Assembly: GCA_022819745.1 (NCBI GenBank)
Contig: JAJEGS010000001.1
Span: 118,649 to 182,648 of the forward strand
DNA from: Candidatus Latescibacterota bacterium
GTDB taxonomy: Bacteria; Latescibacterota; UBA2968; UBA8231
Direction of reading: 5' to 3'
DNA: 64,000 nucleotides
This document shows, one piece after another, positions 25,658 to 34,035 of this stretch. The stretch's first letter is position 1. Every line of letters begins with the position of its first letter. The notes under the pieces are model-generated. The model did not search any database and was not told the DNA's origin. It saw only the letters and a program-made list of their open reading frames with translations. A program made the position numbers and the translations under genes.

Positions 25658-27640
25658 TCAGGGTACTCCCACGCTCACCCAATTGCCCACCATGCCCGTC
25701 AAGTAGTCTATAGCCATCCAGCTCGCACCGCAGCTAATCTGTCCGGCGATCAGGCCGATGAAGAAGGGCCGTATTGTCCGGTACAGACGCACTCCCCCAT
25801 AGCGCACGATAAACAGCTTAAACAGCCACCCAATCATAATACTGAACCAACCTACGCTGATCGGCAACGACGTGGCGATGGGAAAACCTAGATAGTGAAG
25901 TGGCCAGTTGATAAACCGGTGCCGGGCGTACATCAGTCCAGCCATGATGGTGCCGCCCAACCCTGCAAAGGCGACCCGCGGCACGGTGATGTCGCTGCCG
26001 AGGGGGTTTTGCAGCTTGTCTCCCACGAACCCGAAAATTGTCTGGGGCAATCCTAAGAAAGCCCAGCGCTGCAAATTGATTCCCCCATAAGTATAGGCGA
26101 GCCACACGGTCATCAGGCCCGAACAGACCGTGCCGATCAGCGCCGCCAGCACAATGGCAGCTAGGAGGGGCCGCGGTCGGCGAACGCCAATGCTGTCCAT
26201 CATTTTCAGCGCGTGCATCACCGACGCCATCAGCGGGGAGCGGATCTCGGAACTCCAGGTGTAGGTGAAGCCTAGACTGGTCAGTCCCGTAGGCCCCACG
26301 AGCCCTGTCCCAAAGGTGTAAACTGTGAACACAGCCGGGACGAGTTGAGTCCGGGAAAAGCCGACGCCGCCTTCGGCGATGATCCGGGTCAGGGCAAAAA
26401 ACGCGGCAAAGGCAGTGCCCACGAAGAAGGGCGTGAGCCACAGCGGCATCCCGCTAGCGTTGAGCCACAGACCCATGCCGACTAACCCAACCAATAGAGT
26501 AATCACCGCTGCCCGGTAGGACATGATCTCGTCCCTGTCATCCACGTGTGGGGCCGTGCCGAAGGCTTTGCCGAAGACCGAAGCTAGATGCCGACGACTG
26601 GTCCACAGGACGAACAAAACCAGCGCGATGGTAGCCCCCATCGCCTCGTGGCCGACCGCGACCGTTCCTCCCCCGCCGACAAAGACCTCTTCGCGTCCTG
26701 GGATGTCGTAGCCGATAATGTTCAGCAGGCCCGACTGTAGCTTCATCAGCACGTGGAAGAACCAGAGGCTAAATCCGATTTCCAGATTCACTAGGTAAGT
26801 AAACCCAATAACGGAAAAGCTCAGGAGAACGCGGAACGGGGTGGTATCCCTGAATAGCTCGAAGTAAGTGTTCGTCTCGATCCTAGGGATGTAGTTGAAA
26901 TAGGCATGTAGCCCATGCGTGCTCAGTACGATCCAAGGCAGCGCGATTCCCACCCACAGCAGCGGTTGCCGGAAAAGGGATCCTAGGATGCGCCCTGTTT
27001 GGGGCGGCTGGAGCATCTCCAGCGGCACTTGGGTCAAGGGGAAAACGAGCCGCTCGTGTTCCACCCACTGACGCCGGACGATCACCATGCTGCTGATCAT
27101 CACGGCAAAGAAGGAGGCGATAAAGATCCCCCACGCCGCGAAGGGCACTAGCCATGCCCCCCACGGGACCGAGACATGGGAGGGGGCTCCTTCGTAGAAA
27201 TACTTTATTGCGAGCGGGTCGTGGGGTCCTATCCAATCCGGGATCAAGGGCAAGATCAGTTCGGCCCACTCATTCTCCGGCGTGGCGTAATAAGTAGCTC
27301 CTGGTAGAACGGGGATCATATTCGCCATCAGCGTCTTGGTCGGGATCGTGGAAGCCACGATCATCATCGTGTAGATGACGACGAGTTCGCCCGTTGTGAA
27401 CACCCAGGGAGGATGGATTTTCCGCAGCGCGGTGTTGACTACAAAGGTGAGCAGGAAAAACAGGAACACGGCACCGGCCGTGATGGAGTCGGCGTTGAGC
27501 GGTGCCGTGTGATGGACGAACTGGACATAAAGCGGGCCAGTTCCAAGGAACGCCGTCAGCAGGCAACCGAGGAGAAAGGCACGCACGGTAAACACGCGCC
27601 CTCCACCAGCCGGCAAATCCGGCTGCCCCTGCGTAGTCAT
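25658..27640 (-). CDS. Large multipass inner-membrane protein (DUF6785/DUF6784-like)
   Basis: 660 aa from ATG 27640, four bases after the stop of the enolase-superfamily gene; the frame is open further upstream but that part overlaps the neighbour. Many hydrophobic segments are visible (FTVRAFLLGCLLTAFLGTG, ITAGAVFLFFLLTFVVNTAL, VVIYTMMIVASTIP, AAVITLLVGLVGMGLW, LLAAIVLAALIGTVCSGLM and others), with conserved-looking loops such as IPDWIGPHDP and IRSPLMASVMHALK. This resembles oligopeptide-transporter-like membrane proteins common in Poribacteria and Latescibacteria. Translationally adjacent to the dehydratase gene, so a transporter for its substrate is a reasonable inference. Confidence 0.6.
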   Translation of the reverse strand: MTTQGQPDLPAGGGRVFTVRAFLLGCLLTAFLGTGPLYVQFVHHTAPLNADSITAGAVFLFFLLTFVVNTALRKIHPPWVFTTGELVVIYTMMIVASTIPTKTLMANMIPVLPGATYYATPENEWAELILPLIPDWIGPHDPLAIKYFYEGAPSHVSVPWGAWLVPFAAWGIFIASFFAVMISSMVIVRRQWVEHERLVFPLTQVPLEMLQPPQTGRILGSLFRQPLLWVGIALPWIVLSTHGLHAYFNYIPRIETNTYFELFRDTTPFRVLLSFSVIGFTYLVNLEIGFSLWFFHVLMKLQSGLLNIIGYDIPGREEVFVGGGGTVAVGHEAMGATIALVLFVLWTSRRHLASVFGKAFGTAPHVDDRDEIMSYRAAVITLLVGLVGMGLWLNASGMPLWLTPFFVGTAFAAFFALTRIIAEGGVGFSRTQLVPAVFTVYTFGTGLVGPTGLTSLGFTYTWSSEIRSPLMASVMHALKMMDSIGVRRPRPLLAAIVLAALIGTVCSGLMTVWLAYTYGGINLQRWAFLGLPQTIFGFVGDKLQNPLGSDITVPRVAFAGLGGTIMAGLMYARHRFINWPLHYLGFPIATSLPISVGWFSIMIGWLFKLFIVRYGGVRLYRTIRPFFIGLIAGQISCGASWMAIDYLTGMVGNWVSVGVP

Positions 27641-27644
27641 AGCA

Positions 27645-28820
27645 TCAGCGCGCGTCGGGGTAGTGGTCGGGGGGGTGCTTGGCAAGTTCGGATTCGATCA
27701 AGTCCGACCCTAGACCGGGTCGTTCCGGTACAATCAGGTGTCCGTCCTGCACTTCAAAGGGGTGACTCATTAGGTCGTCTCGCCACGGCGCGTCGTCCAC
27801 ATCGAATTCCAAGATGTAGAAATTGGGAACGGTGGCGCAGACATTGGCCGAGACCAGCGTCGTCAGCGGGCTATGGCAGTTGTGGGGGGCAAATAGCACG
27901 TCGTAAGCGTGAGCTAGGTCGGCGAGCCGCCGGCCCATTGCGATCCCGTTCCAGGCTAGGTCGGGCATGACGACGTCTTGGGCGTGGAGTTCGAGGAAAG
28001 GTCGAAAGTCGGCGGTGCCAAAGAGGCTCTCGCCGGTGCAGATCGTCGTGGTCGTAGAATCGCGGATGGTCCGCAGCGCTGTGGCGTCGAGGGTCTCCGT
28101 CTCAAGCCACATCAGGTCGTACGGCTCCAAGGCCCTAGCGAGTCGCGCTGCGCCGCCCAACTTGAAGTGGAATCCCACATCCAGCGCGATCCCCACATCC
28201 GGTCCGAGGGTCTCCCGGAAGGTGCCGATTATTCGCTCCGCGTGGCGCAGGACAGAGGAGGGTGCATCGCCGAGGCCGCTCGGCACACCGGTACCCTCGG
28301 GATCGTCCTCCAAGGGCATCAGGTTTGTTTTGATCGCCGTGAAGCCGCGCTCCAGCACCTCCCTAGCCAATTCCTCTAAGTCGGCAATCGTCCGCACTGG
28401 CCGCAACCCCAATTTCTGCGTCCACGGTCCAGTTCGGGTCGAACCGCAGTGAGACCAGTAAAGCCGGAGCCGGTCCCGCATGCGGCCGCCGAGCAGTTGC
28501 CACACGGGCGCGTTTAGAACCTTGCCGCGGATGTCCCACAGGGCCGAGTCAATGCCGGACATCGCCTTGTAGGCAATGCCTCCGGTGTGGCGAACCGAGA
28601 AGGCGGATAGTTCCCACCAGATCGCCTCGCTCGCCATGGGATCCTTGCCGATAATCCGCTCGGCGTACCGTTCTACGGTCGCCGCCACGGGTCCGGGAGA
28701 GCCCCAGTCGGTGCAGTCCCCCCATCCCACGAGGCCTGGGTCGCTGGTCTCGATCTTCACGAAGGTCCAGGGACGGAAACCGCCGTCCACGATGTACGTC
28801 TTGACTCTGGTGATTCGCAT
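27645..28820 (-). CDS. Mandelate racemase/muconate lactonizing enzyme family (sugar-acid dehydratase-like)
   Basis: 391 aa from ATG 28820, with a strong GGAGGT site; upstream in-frame starts lack support. The N-terminal capping domain (MRITRVKTYIVDGG ... VGWGDCTDWG) is followed by the barrel with FTAIKTNLMP (catalytic lysine region), ALDVGFHFKLGG (Asp), WLETETLD (Glu), CTGESLFG (Glu) and FAPHNCHSPL (His). These fit the mandelate-racemase subgroup that dehydrates sugar acids such as galactonate or gluconate. Forms a unit with the downstream membrane protein. Precise substrate unknown. Confidence 0.8.
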   Translation of the reverse strand: MRITRVKTYIVDGGFRPWTFVKIETSDPGLVGWGDCTDWGSPGPVAATVERYAERIIGKDPMASEAIWWELSAFSVRHTGGIAYKAMSGIDSALWDIRGKVLNAPVWQLLGGRMRDRLRLYWSHCGSTRTGPWTQKLGLRPVRTIADLEELAREVLERGFTAIKTNLMPLEDDPEGTGVPSGLGDAPSSVLRHAERIIGTFRETLGPDVGIALDVGFHFKLGGAARLARALEPYDLMWLETETLDATALRTIRDSTTTTICTGESLFGTADFRPFLELHAQDVVMPDLAWNGIAMGRRLADLAHAYDVLFAPHNCHSPLTTLVSANVCATVPNFYILEFDVDDAPWRDDLMSHPFEVQDGHLIVPERPGLGSDLIESELAKHPPDHYPDAR

Positions 28821-28861
28821 CGCATACCTCCAAAAATAAAGGGTGCCGACCGCCTCGGACG

Positions 28862-30553
28862 CTATCGCGTCCAAGACTTTCCTCGGGCTGTGAGCCCGTC
28901 TTGGTAGTGGATCAGGTAGAGACGATCTGCGGTCAGGTTCTGGTAGTGCTGCACTAGCCCGAAAGGCCAGCGCACCTCCAAGTAGTCCACAAGGCGCGCC
29001 GTTCCCAGCCCGATGAACAGGCGCGGGTCGTTTTGCCCCATAAACCCGTCGCCGCTGAATACTTGGCGGTGCTGCTCGCGGCCCCCCAACCGCACTAGGA
29101 CATGAGCACCAATCCCGTGGCGGTTTCCGGGTGGACCGTGCAGGTCCAGTCCCAGCCAGTGATGAATGCGGGCGCCGTCGTTGCGCAGTAAACTTGGCGG
29201 CGCGTCGAGATTGGCTACTACAATATCGGGGTCGCCGTCGCCGTCTAGGTCGCCGTGGATTGCGCCGCGACTCACCCTCGCCAAGCCAAATCCAGGTCCA
29301 GCGCGCTCACTGACCTCTGTAAATCTGCTGCCCCCGTCATTGCGGTATAGCAGGTTTGTCTGCGCGTAGTGTAGCCCGCTACCGGCATGGTCAATGGCGG
29401 GCATGAGGTGGCCGTTGGCGACGAATAGATCTAGGTCGGTATCGCCGTCGAAGTCAAAAAAGAAGGTGGCCCACCCCATGAAGGGACGACTACTGCCGGC
29501 TAGCTCTGCTTGACCACTGATGTCAGTGAAAAATCCGGTGCCTGTATTCTCGTAGTACGTGTTGTGGTCTTGGGAGAAATTGGTGACGAAGATGTCGCAC
29601 AAGCCGTCGCCGTCGCCGTCGCCAAGCGCTACTCCCATCCCCGCTTGAGATCGGCCATCGCCGCTGAAGGCCGCGCCCGACGATATGCCGATATCAGCGA
29701 ATTTCTCGCGCCCGTCGTTGCGCAATAGAGAATTGGCGTGTCCGTCGTTGGCCACGTACGCGTCGAGATCGCCATCCGCGTCGAGATCGCCCCAAGCGAC
29801 TTGCATACCATAACGAGGTGGGTTGTCAATCCCCGCAGCCGCGCTCACGTCGCTAAAGCTGCCGTTGCCGTCGTTGCGGAATAAGACATCTCTTTCTGCG
29901 TTGAAGCCGGCTGGACCGCAAGCGGCCTTTATTCCCCTGTGATTACACCACTTGTCGTAGAACGGGGGCCCATTGAGTTCGAACTCGATGTAGTTTGCGA
30001 CGTAGAGGTCGAGATCGCCGTCGAGGTCGTAGTCGGCGAATGCCGCGCCGATGCCCCAGCGGTTGTCATCGACTTTGGCGAGCGCAGCGACCTCGGTGAA
30101 GCGCCCCCCGCCCTCATTGCGGAGCAAGGCGTTGCGACCCCAGCGCGTGACGTAGAGATCGTCGTCGCCGTCGAGGTCGTAGTCGGCCGGCGTGGCCCCC
30201 ATGCTCCATCCCTGCAAGCCCGCGCCGCTACCTGCTGTTGCGTTGGCGAACTGTCCGCCGTCGTTGCGAAATAGGGCGTTTGTGGGAGCTCCCTCCCCTT
30301 CGAGGTGAGAACCAATGGTAAAGTACAAATCGGGGTCTCCATCGAGATCGTAGTCCCATGTGGTTACACCCGCGGCTTGGGTCTCAATTATGTACTTCTT
30401 CTCGGGAGTGCCAGAGACATTGGTAAAGTCAATACCCGACTGCACCTCGACGAATAGAGTCTCGGCTGCCGCTTTGGGGAGGATTGAGGCTAGCAGCAAA
30501 ACCACCGCCACTGCATTTGCTCCACTGCCTGTGGAAAGCCTATCATTGGGCAT
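28862..30553 (-). CDS. Secreted VCBS/FG-GAP repeat protein with ASPIC/UnbV domain
   Basis: 563 aa from ATG 30553, preceded by GAGGAAA; the longer frame (from 30646) runs into a dispersed repeat and begins with the spurious peptide MLSGVEAS. Signal peptide to ~residue 28. Repeats of the form DYDLDGDxDLY and GDLDADGDLDAYVAND alternate with LLRNDG/LFRNDG strands (CRTAC1-like propeller). The C-terminal ~85 residues (HHWLGLDLHGPPGNRHGIGA, VFSGDGFMGQNDPRLFIGLG) are an ASPIC/UnbV domain. Presumably extracellular or periplasmic, binding calcium; ligand unknown. Confidence 0.8.
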   Translation of the reverse strand: MPNDRLSTGSGANAVAVVLLLASILPKAAAETLFVEVQSGIDFTNVSGTPEKKYIIETQAAGVTTWDYDLDGDPDLYFTIGSHLEGEGAPTNALFRNDGGQFANATAGSGAGLQGWSMGATPADYDLDGDDDLYVTRWGRNALLRNEGGGRFTEVAALAKVDDNRWGIGAAFADYDLDGDLDLYVANYIEFELNGPPFYDKWCNHRGIKAACGPAGFNAERDVLFRNDGNGSFSDVSAAAGIDNPPRYGMQVAWGDLDADGDLDAYVANDGHANSLLRNDGREKFADIGISSGAAFSGDGRSQAGMGVALGDGDGDGLCDIFVTNFSQDHNTYYENTGTGFFTDISGQAELAGSSRPFMGWATFFFDFDGDTDLDLFVANGHLMPAIDHAGSGLHYAQTNLLYRNDGGSRFTEVSERAGPGFGLARVSRGAIHGDLDGDGDPDIVVANLDAPPSLLRNDGARIHHWLGLDLHGPPGNRHGIGAHVLVRLGGREQHRQVFSGDGFMGQNDPRLFIGLGTARLVDYLEVRWPFGLVQHYQNLTADRLYLIHYQDGLTARGKSWTR

Positions 30554-30620
30554 TGCTTTTTCCTCGATATCGCTATAAAACCGACAATTATGAACTGACG
30601 TTACGCACGGGTATCGGGTA

Positions 30621-30650
30621 TGGGATGCTTCGACTCCGCTCAGCATCCCA
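30621..30650. repeat. Small hairpin of the TTCGACTCCGCTCAG dispersed-repeat type
   Basis: Arms TGGGATGCT (30621-30629) and AGCATCCCA (30642-30650) are perfect inverted repeats around a loop TTCGACTCCGCTC. This is the familiar dispersed palindrome seen in many bacterial genomes; a related element lies at 56761-56822. It sits between divergent genes. Confidence 0.6.
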
Positions 30651-30717
30651 ATCGCGAGATGTCCGCCAATTTTGGCGATGATTAATCTATTGCTAATTAG
30701 GGAGCTTAGAAAACCAA

Positions 30718-31464
30718 ATGGACCCGCAACCTCTCAAGGGAAAAAACGCCATTGTCACTGGTGCCGCGCGCGGCATAGGCCGCGCCATTGCTCAGCGCCT
30801 CGCTGCCGAGGGTGCCCGAGTGGCCATTCTCGACATCGACGCCGATGGCGCACAACGGACGGCTACTGAAATAGGTGATTCGACCATCGGCCTTGCCGCT
30901 GATGTGGCCCAGGCCGCTTCGGTTGACCGGGCCTTTGCCCAAGTGGCCGACCAGTTGGGTGGCCTCGACATCTTGGTCAACAATGCCGGCATTGTCGGCA
31001 CGGACACGCCGGTCAGAGACTTAGCCGAAGACGACTGGGACCGCGTCCTCGACATCAATCTCAAGGGAACCTTTCTGTGCTCGCGGGCGGCTTTGCACTA
31101 CATGCTGCCGCAACAGAGTGGAGTCATCTGTTCGCTGGCCTCTATCTCCGGCAAAGAGGGCAACGCCAATATGGCTCCCTACTCCGTGTCCAAGGCGGGC
31201 GTCATCTGCTTTACCAAGACGCTAGCCAAAGAGGTTTTGGACTGCGGCATCCGCGTCAATTGCGTGGCTCCGGCCCTGATTGACACGCCGATATTGCAGG
31301 GCATGGACCAGGACCGCGTCGATTTTTTGACCGCCAAAATTCCCCTCGGTCGCTTGGGCCGCCCCGAAGAAGTGGCGGCGACCATTTTGTTTTTAGTCTC
31401 GGACGAATCGACTTTTGCCACGGGCCAGTGCTTTGACGTGAGCGGCGGTCGGGCGACCTATTGA
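30718..31464 (+). CDS. Short-chain dehydrogenase/reductase (FabG-like)
   Basis: 248 aa, the usual length for classical SDRs. The cofactor motif TGAARGIGRAIA lies at residues ~15-26, ILDIDADG follows beta-2 (an aspartate, favouring NAD over NADP), NNAG is at ~91-94, and the catalytic set is S (CSLASISG), Y and K in YSVSKAG. The C-terminal GRPEEVAATILFLVSDESTFATG is typical. Many such enzymes oxidise sugar acids or polyols; monocistronic here, so the substrate cannot be named. Only a weak GGGAG site precedes the ATG. Confidence 0.85.
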   Translation: MDPQPLKGKNAIVTGAARGIGRAIAQRLAAEGARVAILDIDADGAQRTATEIGDSTIGLAADVAQAASVDRAFAQVADQLGGLDILVNNAGIVGTDTPVRDLAEDDWDRVLDINLKGTFLCSRAALHYMLPQQSGVICSLASISGKEGNANMAPYSVSKAGVICFTKTLAKEVLDCGIRVNCVAPALIDTPILQGMDQDRVDFLTAKIPLGRLGRPEEVAATILFLVSDESTFATGQCFDVSGGRATY

Positions 31465-31579
31465 GTGGAGGAAGGATTGCCGCCGCTGGCTGAACGGCGT
31501 AGCGGTGCTCTTCATCTACGCCGAAAAATCGGTTAGTACCTAGTCCATTTTTCCACAGGGTCACAGACTACTTCGTTGC

Positions 31580-32356
31580 TCAGTTCCAATCGAGTGCTAA
31601 ACCCGTTGTTAGGCTAAAATCGCTTCCATCCACTCCATGGAGCGGATCGCTGTCGCGCTGAAATGCCACGGACGTAGTCGAGGATAGCGCTTCGGTGATC
31701 GACACTTTCAAGACCACGTCCCACAAAACGCGATAGTCGTCGAATTGCCGCACCGCAGGCTGCACGTAGGCCGTTCCCGCTAGCTGGGCTGCTTCACCGA
31801 GCTCGATATCCGCCGACAAGTAGTTGCTCCAGCGGACAAGAGAGGTTTGAGCCGCATGACTGTCTGCCGCGGTGACCTCATTTTGCTCGTGCTCAAACAT
31901 CAACGATGAGCCTAGCCAAAAAGATGACTCTCCCCCGGCGATGAGAGCCAAACGGATGCCGCTGCCGACAAGGCCGCGAAAATCCAAGCGCCGGGATCGG
32001 TCGTAATTAACTTGTCCGAAGGCTTCTCCGTGCAGCCGCGAGCCCAAGGCGCGGACATAGCGCAGATGCGCCAGCGCTTCATTGGAAAAACGCTCCTTAC
32101 CCTCCCAGCCGGCGTCGCCTGAGCCGATAAAAATGAACGTGTCCTCGGCGCGGCCGTAACTGAGGGAAAGCTCGGGACCGCATTCGAATAACTCGACATT
32201 GCCAGCCCGCAACGTCAGGTCAATTGCCACGGAACCGAAAAACCCCACTTGATCGTCCCGGCGCAGGCTTTCGATATCGACTTGCGCCCACAGGGGATTC
32301 GTCAGCCAGACTAGGGGCGCTAGTAAGAGGCAATAAGGCTGGGTATTAAAACGCAC
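31580..32356 (-). CDS. DUF481-type outer-membrane beta-barrel protein
   Basis: 258 aa with a signal peptide (LLLAPLVWLTNPLWAQ). The mature part is a run of amphipathic beta-strands with aromatic girdles (GNVELFECGPELSLSYG, SNEALAHLRYVRALGSRLHGEAFGQVNYD, RWSNYLSADIELG, SVAFQRDSDP) ending in LALDWN, an outer-membrane-like C terminus. This fits the DUF481 / YdiY group of putative outer-membrane proteins. Function unknown. Confidence 0.6.
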   Translation of the reverse strand: MRFNTQPYCLLLAPLVWLTNPLWAQVDIESLRRDDQVGFFGSVAIDLTLRAGNVELFECGPELSLSYGRAEDTFIFIGSGDAGWEGKERFSNEALAHLRYVRALGSRLHGEAFGQVNYDRSRRLDFRGLVGSGIRLALIAGGESSFWLGSSLMFEHEQNEVTAADSHAAQTSLVRWSNYLSADIELGEAAQLAGTAYVQPAVRQFDDYRVLWDVVLKVSITEALSSTTSVAFQRDSDPLHGVDGSDFSLTTGLALDWN

Positions 32357-32458
32357 GCTAAAAGGGCCAGTTTGAGCAGACGCGAGGTGGCGCTTGAGAC
32401 CGGTGCGGCGATAGAACGCGCAATTCTATCTCGCGATTGCGCGTCATCCGGTGGCTCC

Positions 32459-33634
32459 TCATGACAGTCCCCGCTCGGGATCGACGTCTGCCGCGTAGTC
32501 AACGCCCGCAAGGCCAAAGCCGAAAAGCCCGAGGAACTCGGAGCGGTAGCTTTCGATGTCGGACAGCGCTTCGAGGTTTTCAGTGTTGACCTGCTCCCAT
32601 AGCGCAGCGACTTCCCGCTGCACATCCTCGCGCATTTCGCGGTCGTCGATGCGGATGCGTCCTTCGGCGTCGGTGGAGGCATCTGCATAGAGGCAATCGG
32701 CGAAGAGCCGGTGCATCTGCTCGATGCAGCTTTCGTGGCAGCCCTTTTCCTTCATCACCTTGTACAGCAGCGAGATGTAGAGCGGTACGACGGGGATGGC
32801 AGCGCTCGATTGGGTCACCATGGCTTTGTTGACGGAGATGTGGGCACTGCCGCTTTTGGCTTGCAGATATTCGTCGAGGGCCTTGGCCGTGTTTTCCAGA
32901 TGATTCTTGGCGTGGCCGATGGTCCCGTCGCGATAGACCGGGTGGGTAATTTCAGGGCCGATGTAGGTGTAAGCGATCGTGCGAACGCCGTCGGCGAGTA
33001 CGCCCGCTTCGTCGAGTGCTTCGATCCACATCTGCCAGTCTTCCCCACCCATGACTGCGATAGTGTGGGCGATCTCTTCCTCGCTCGCCGAGTCGATGGC
33101 GATGTCGGAAACTTCGCCGGTCTGGACGTGGACGGTCTTGTTGGTGTAGGTGCCGCCGAGGGGCTTGAGGACGGAGCTGAAATTTTCGCCGGTGCGCGGA
33201 TGAATCCGCCGCGGCGAAGCTAAACTGTAAACGACTAAATCGACTGCTTGCAGGTCCTCGCGGATGGCGGCGATGGTTTCGGCCTTGATCTCGTCGGAGA
33301 AGGCATCGCCGTTGATGCTGCGGGCGTAGTGACCGGCGTTGCGCGCAGCATCGTGGAAGGCCGCGCTATTGTACCACCCAGCCGTTGCCGTGCGTTTACC
33401 GGATGCGGGCCGCTCGAAGAAGACTCCGAGCGTAGCCGCACCAGAGCCAAAGCAGGTGGCAATGCGCGACGCCAGCCCGTAGCCGGTCGAAGCGCCGACG
33501 ACGAGGACTTTCTTGGGGCCGTCGAAGGGAGGTTGGCGTTTGACCCAGTCGATTTGGTCTTGGACGGCGCGAGCGCAGCCGTCGGGATGGGCCGTAGTGC
33601 AGATGAAGCCGCGAACTTTGGGTTGGATGATCAT
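32459..33634 (-). CDS. fabV: Enoyl-ACP/trans-2-enoyl-CoA reductase FabV
   Basis: 391 aa, close to the ~400 aa norm. Begins MIIQPKVRGFICTTAHPDGC as in FabV; the NADH motif VVGASTGYGLASRIA follows, then GVFFERP, VYSLASPRR, and the long-spaced catalytic YTYIGPEITHPVYRDGTIGHAK (Tyr and the downstream Lys of the YX8K motif). It reduces the enoyl intermediate in the last step of fatty-acid elongation with NADH and confers intrinsic triclosan resistance where it replaces FabI. Preceded by AAGGGAA. Divergent from the sigma-54-controlled region at 33.7 kb. Confidence 0.92.
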   Translation of the reverse strand: MIIQPKVRGFICTTAHPDGCARAVQDQIDWVKRQPPFDGPKKVLVVGASTGYGLASRIATCFGSGAATLGVFFERPASGKRTATAGWYNSAAFHDAARNAGHYARSINGDAFSDEIKAETIAAIREDLQAVDLVVYSLASPRRIHPRTGENFSSVLKPLGGTYTNKTVHVQTGEVSDIAIDSASEEEIAHTIAVMGGEDWQMWIEALDEAGVLADGVRTIAYTYIGPEITHPVYRDGTIGHAKNHLENTAKALDEYLQAKSGSAHISVNKAMVTQSSAAIPVVPLYISLLYKVMKEKGCHESCIEQMHRLFADCLYADASTDAEGRIRIDDREMREDVQREVAALWEQVNTENLEALSDIESYRSEFLGLFGFGLAGVDYAADVDPERGLS

Positions 33635-33686
33635 GGGATTCCCTTGGGTTAAGTACTGATATTACGCACAGATATGGGATATGAGA

Positions 33687-33831
33687 TGAACAGAAAGTTG
33701 TGCAAATAAATTAAAAAGTTATGCACCATGAACAATAAGTTGTGCAAATTGCACGAAAAAATCGTGCAGAATGAACGGGAAAATCGTTCAAAATGCACAA
33801 AAATTTATTCATTTGCATAAAAAATTATGCA
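33687..33831. promoter_or_regulatory. Array A: seven phased 18-19 bp dyads, putative enhancer sites
   Basis: Seven related palindromic units begin at 33687, 33708, 33729, 33750, 33772, 33794 and 33814, i.e. every 20-22 bp (two helical turns). Consensus is roughly TGNACA-N6/7-TGTNCA. Examples: TGAACAATAAGTTGTGCA at 33729; TGCACGA-N5-TCGTGCA at 33750 and TGAACG-N7-CGTTCA at 33772 are perfect dyads. The second unit is degenerate in its left arm. The array ends 120 bp before a sigma-54 promoter, the position expected for binding of an enhancer-binding protein. Confidence 0.75.
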
Positions 33832-33903
33832 AATGACGAGTAGCAAGAGCTAAACGGCGCAGCACAGTAATCTCCCTCTTATCATTTTAAGTCGTATGTT
33901 TTC

Positions 33904-33935
33904 AATCCTTTAGGGTTTTCCTAAAGGATTTTTTT
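33904..33935 (+). terminator. Rho-independent terminator-like hairpin upstream of the sigma-54 promoter
   Basis: Perfect 11-bp stem AATCCTTTAGG / CCTAAAGGATT with a 5-nt loop, followed by seven T residues. It lies between array A and the -24/-12 promoter, and an equivalent hairpin lies at 36828-36858. No plus-strand gene is seen immediately upstream, so here it may insulate the promoter or end a small RNA made from the array. Confidence 0.7.
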
Positions 33936-33951
33936 GTGCGTGGCCTGCTCG

Positions 33952-33969
33952 TTGGCACGGAATGTGCAT
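33952..33969 (+). promoter_or_regulatory. Sigma-54 (-24/-12) promoter for the enhancer-binding protein gene
   Basis: TTGGCACGGAATGTGCAT matches the YTGGCACGRNNNTTGCW consensus except for one base (GTGC for TTGC); the GG and GC dinucleotides have the required spacing. Transcription would begin near 33979, leaving a ~57-nt leader before ATG 34036. Suggests autoregulation. Confidence 0.8.
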
Positions 33970-34035
33970 TAGCTGACGGGTAGGCCCCTAACGGAGGGTT
34001 GGCGTGGAAGCGGTCGGGGGCTTGAGGGATGAAGT

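Noticed and set aside
30554..30646. N-terminal extension of the ASPIC/UnbV gene (MLSGVEAS...)
   Set aside because: The peptide comes from a dispersed palindromic repeat; the ATG at 30553 has a ribosome-binding site and a signal peptide.
33687..33831. CRISPR array
   Set aside because: The repeats are short, diverged dyads with 2-4 bp between them, so there are no spacers; no cas genes are nearby.
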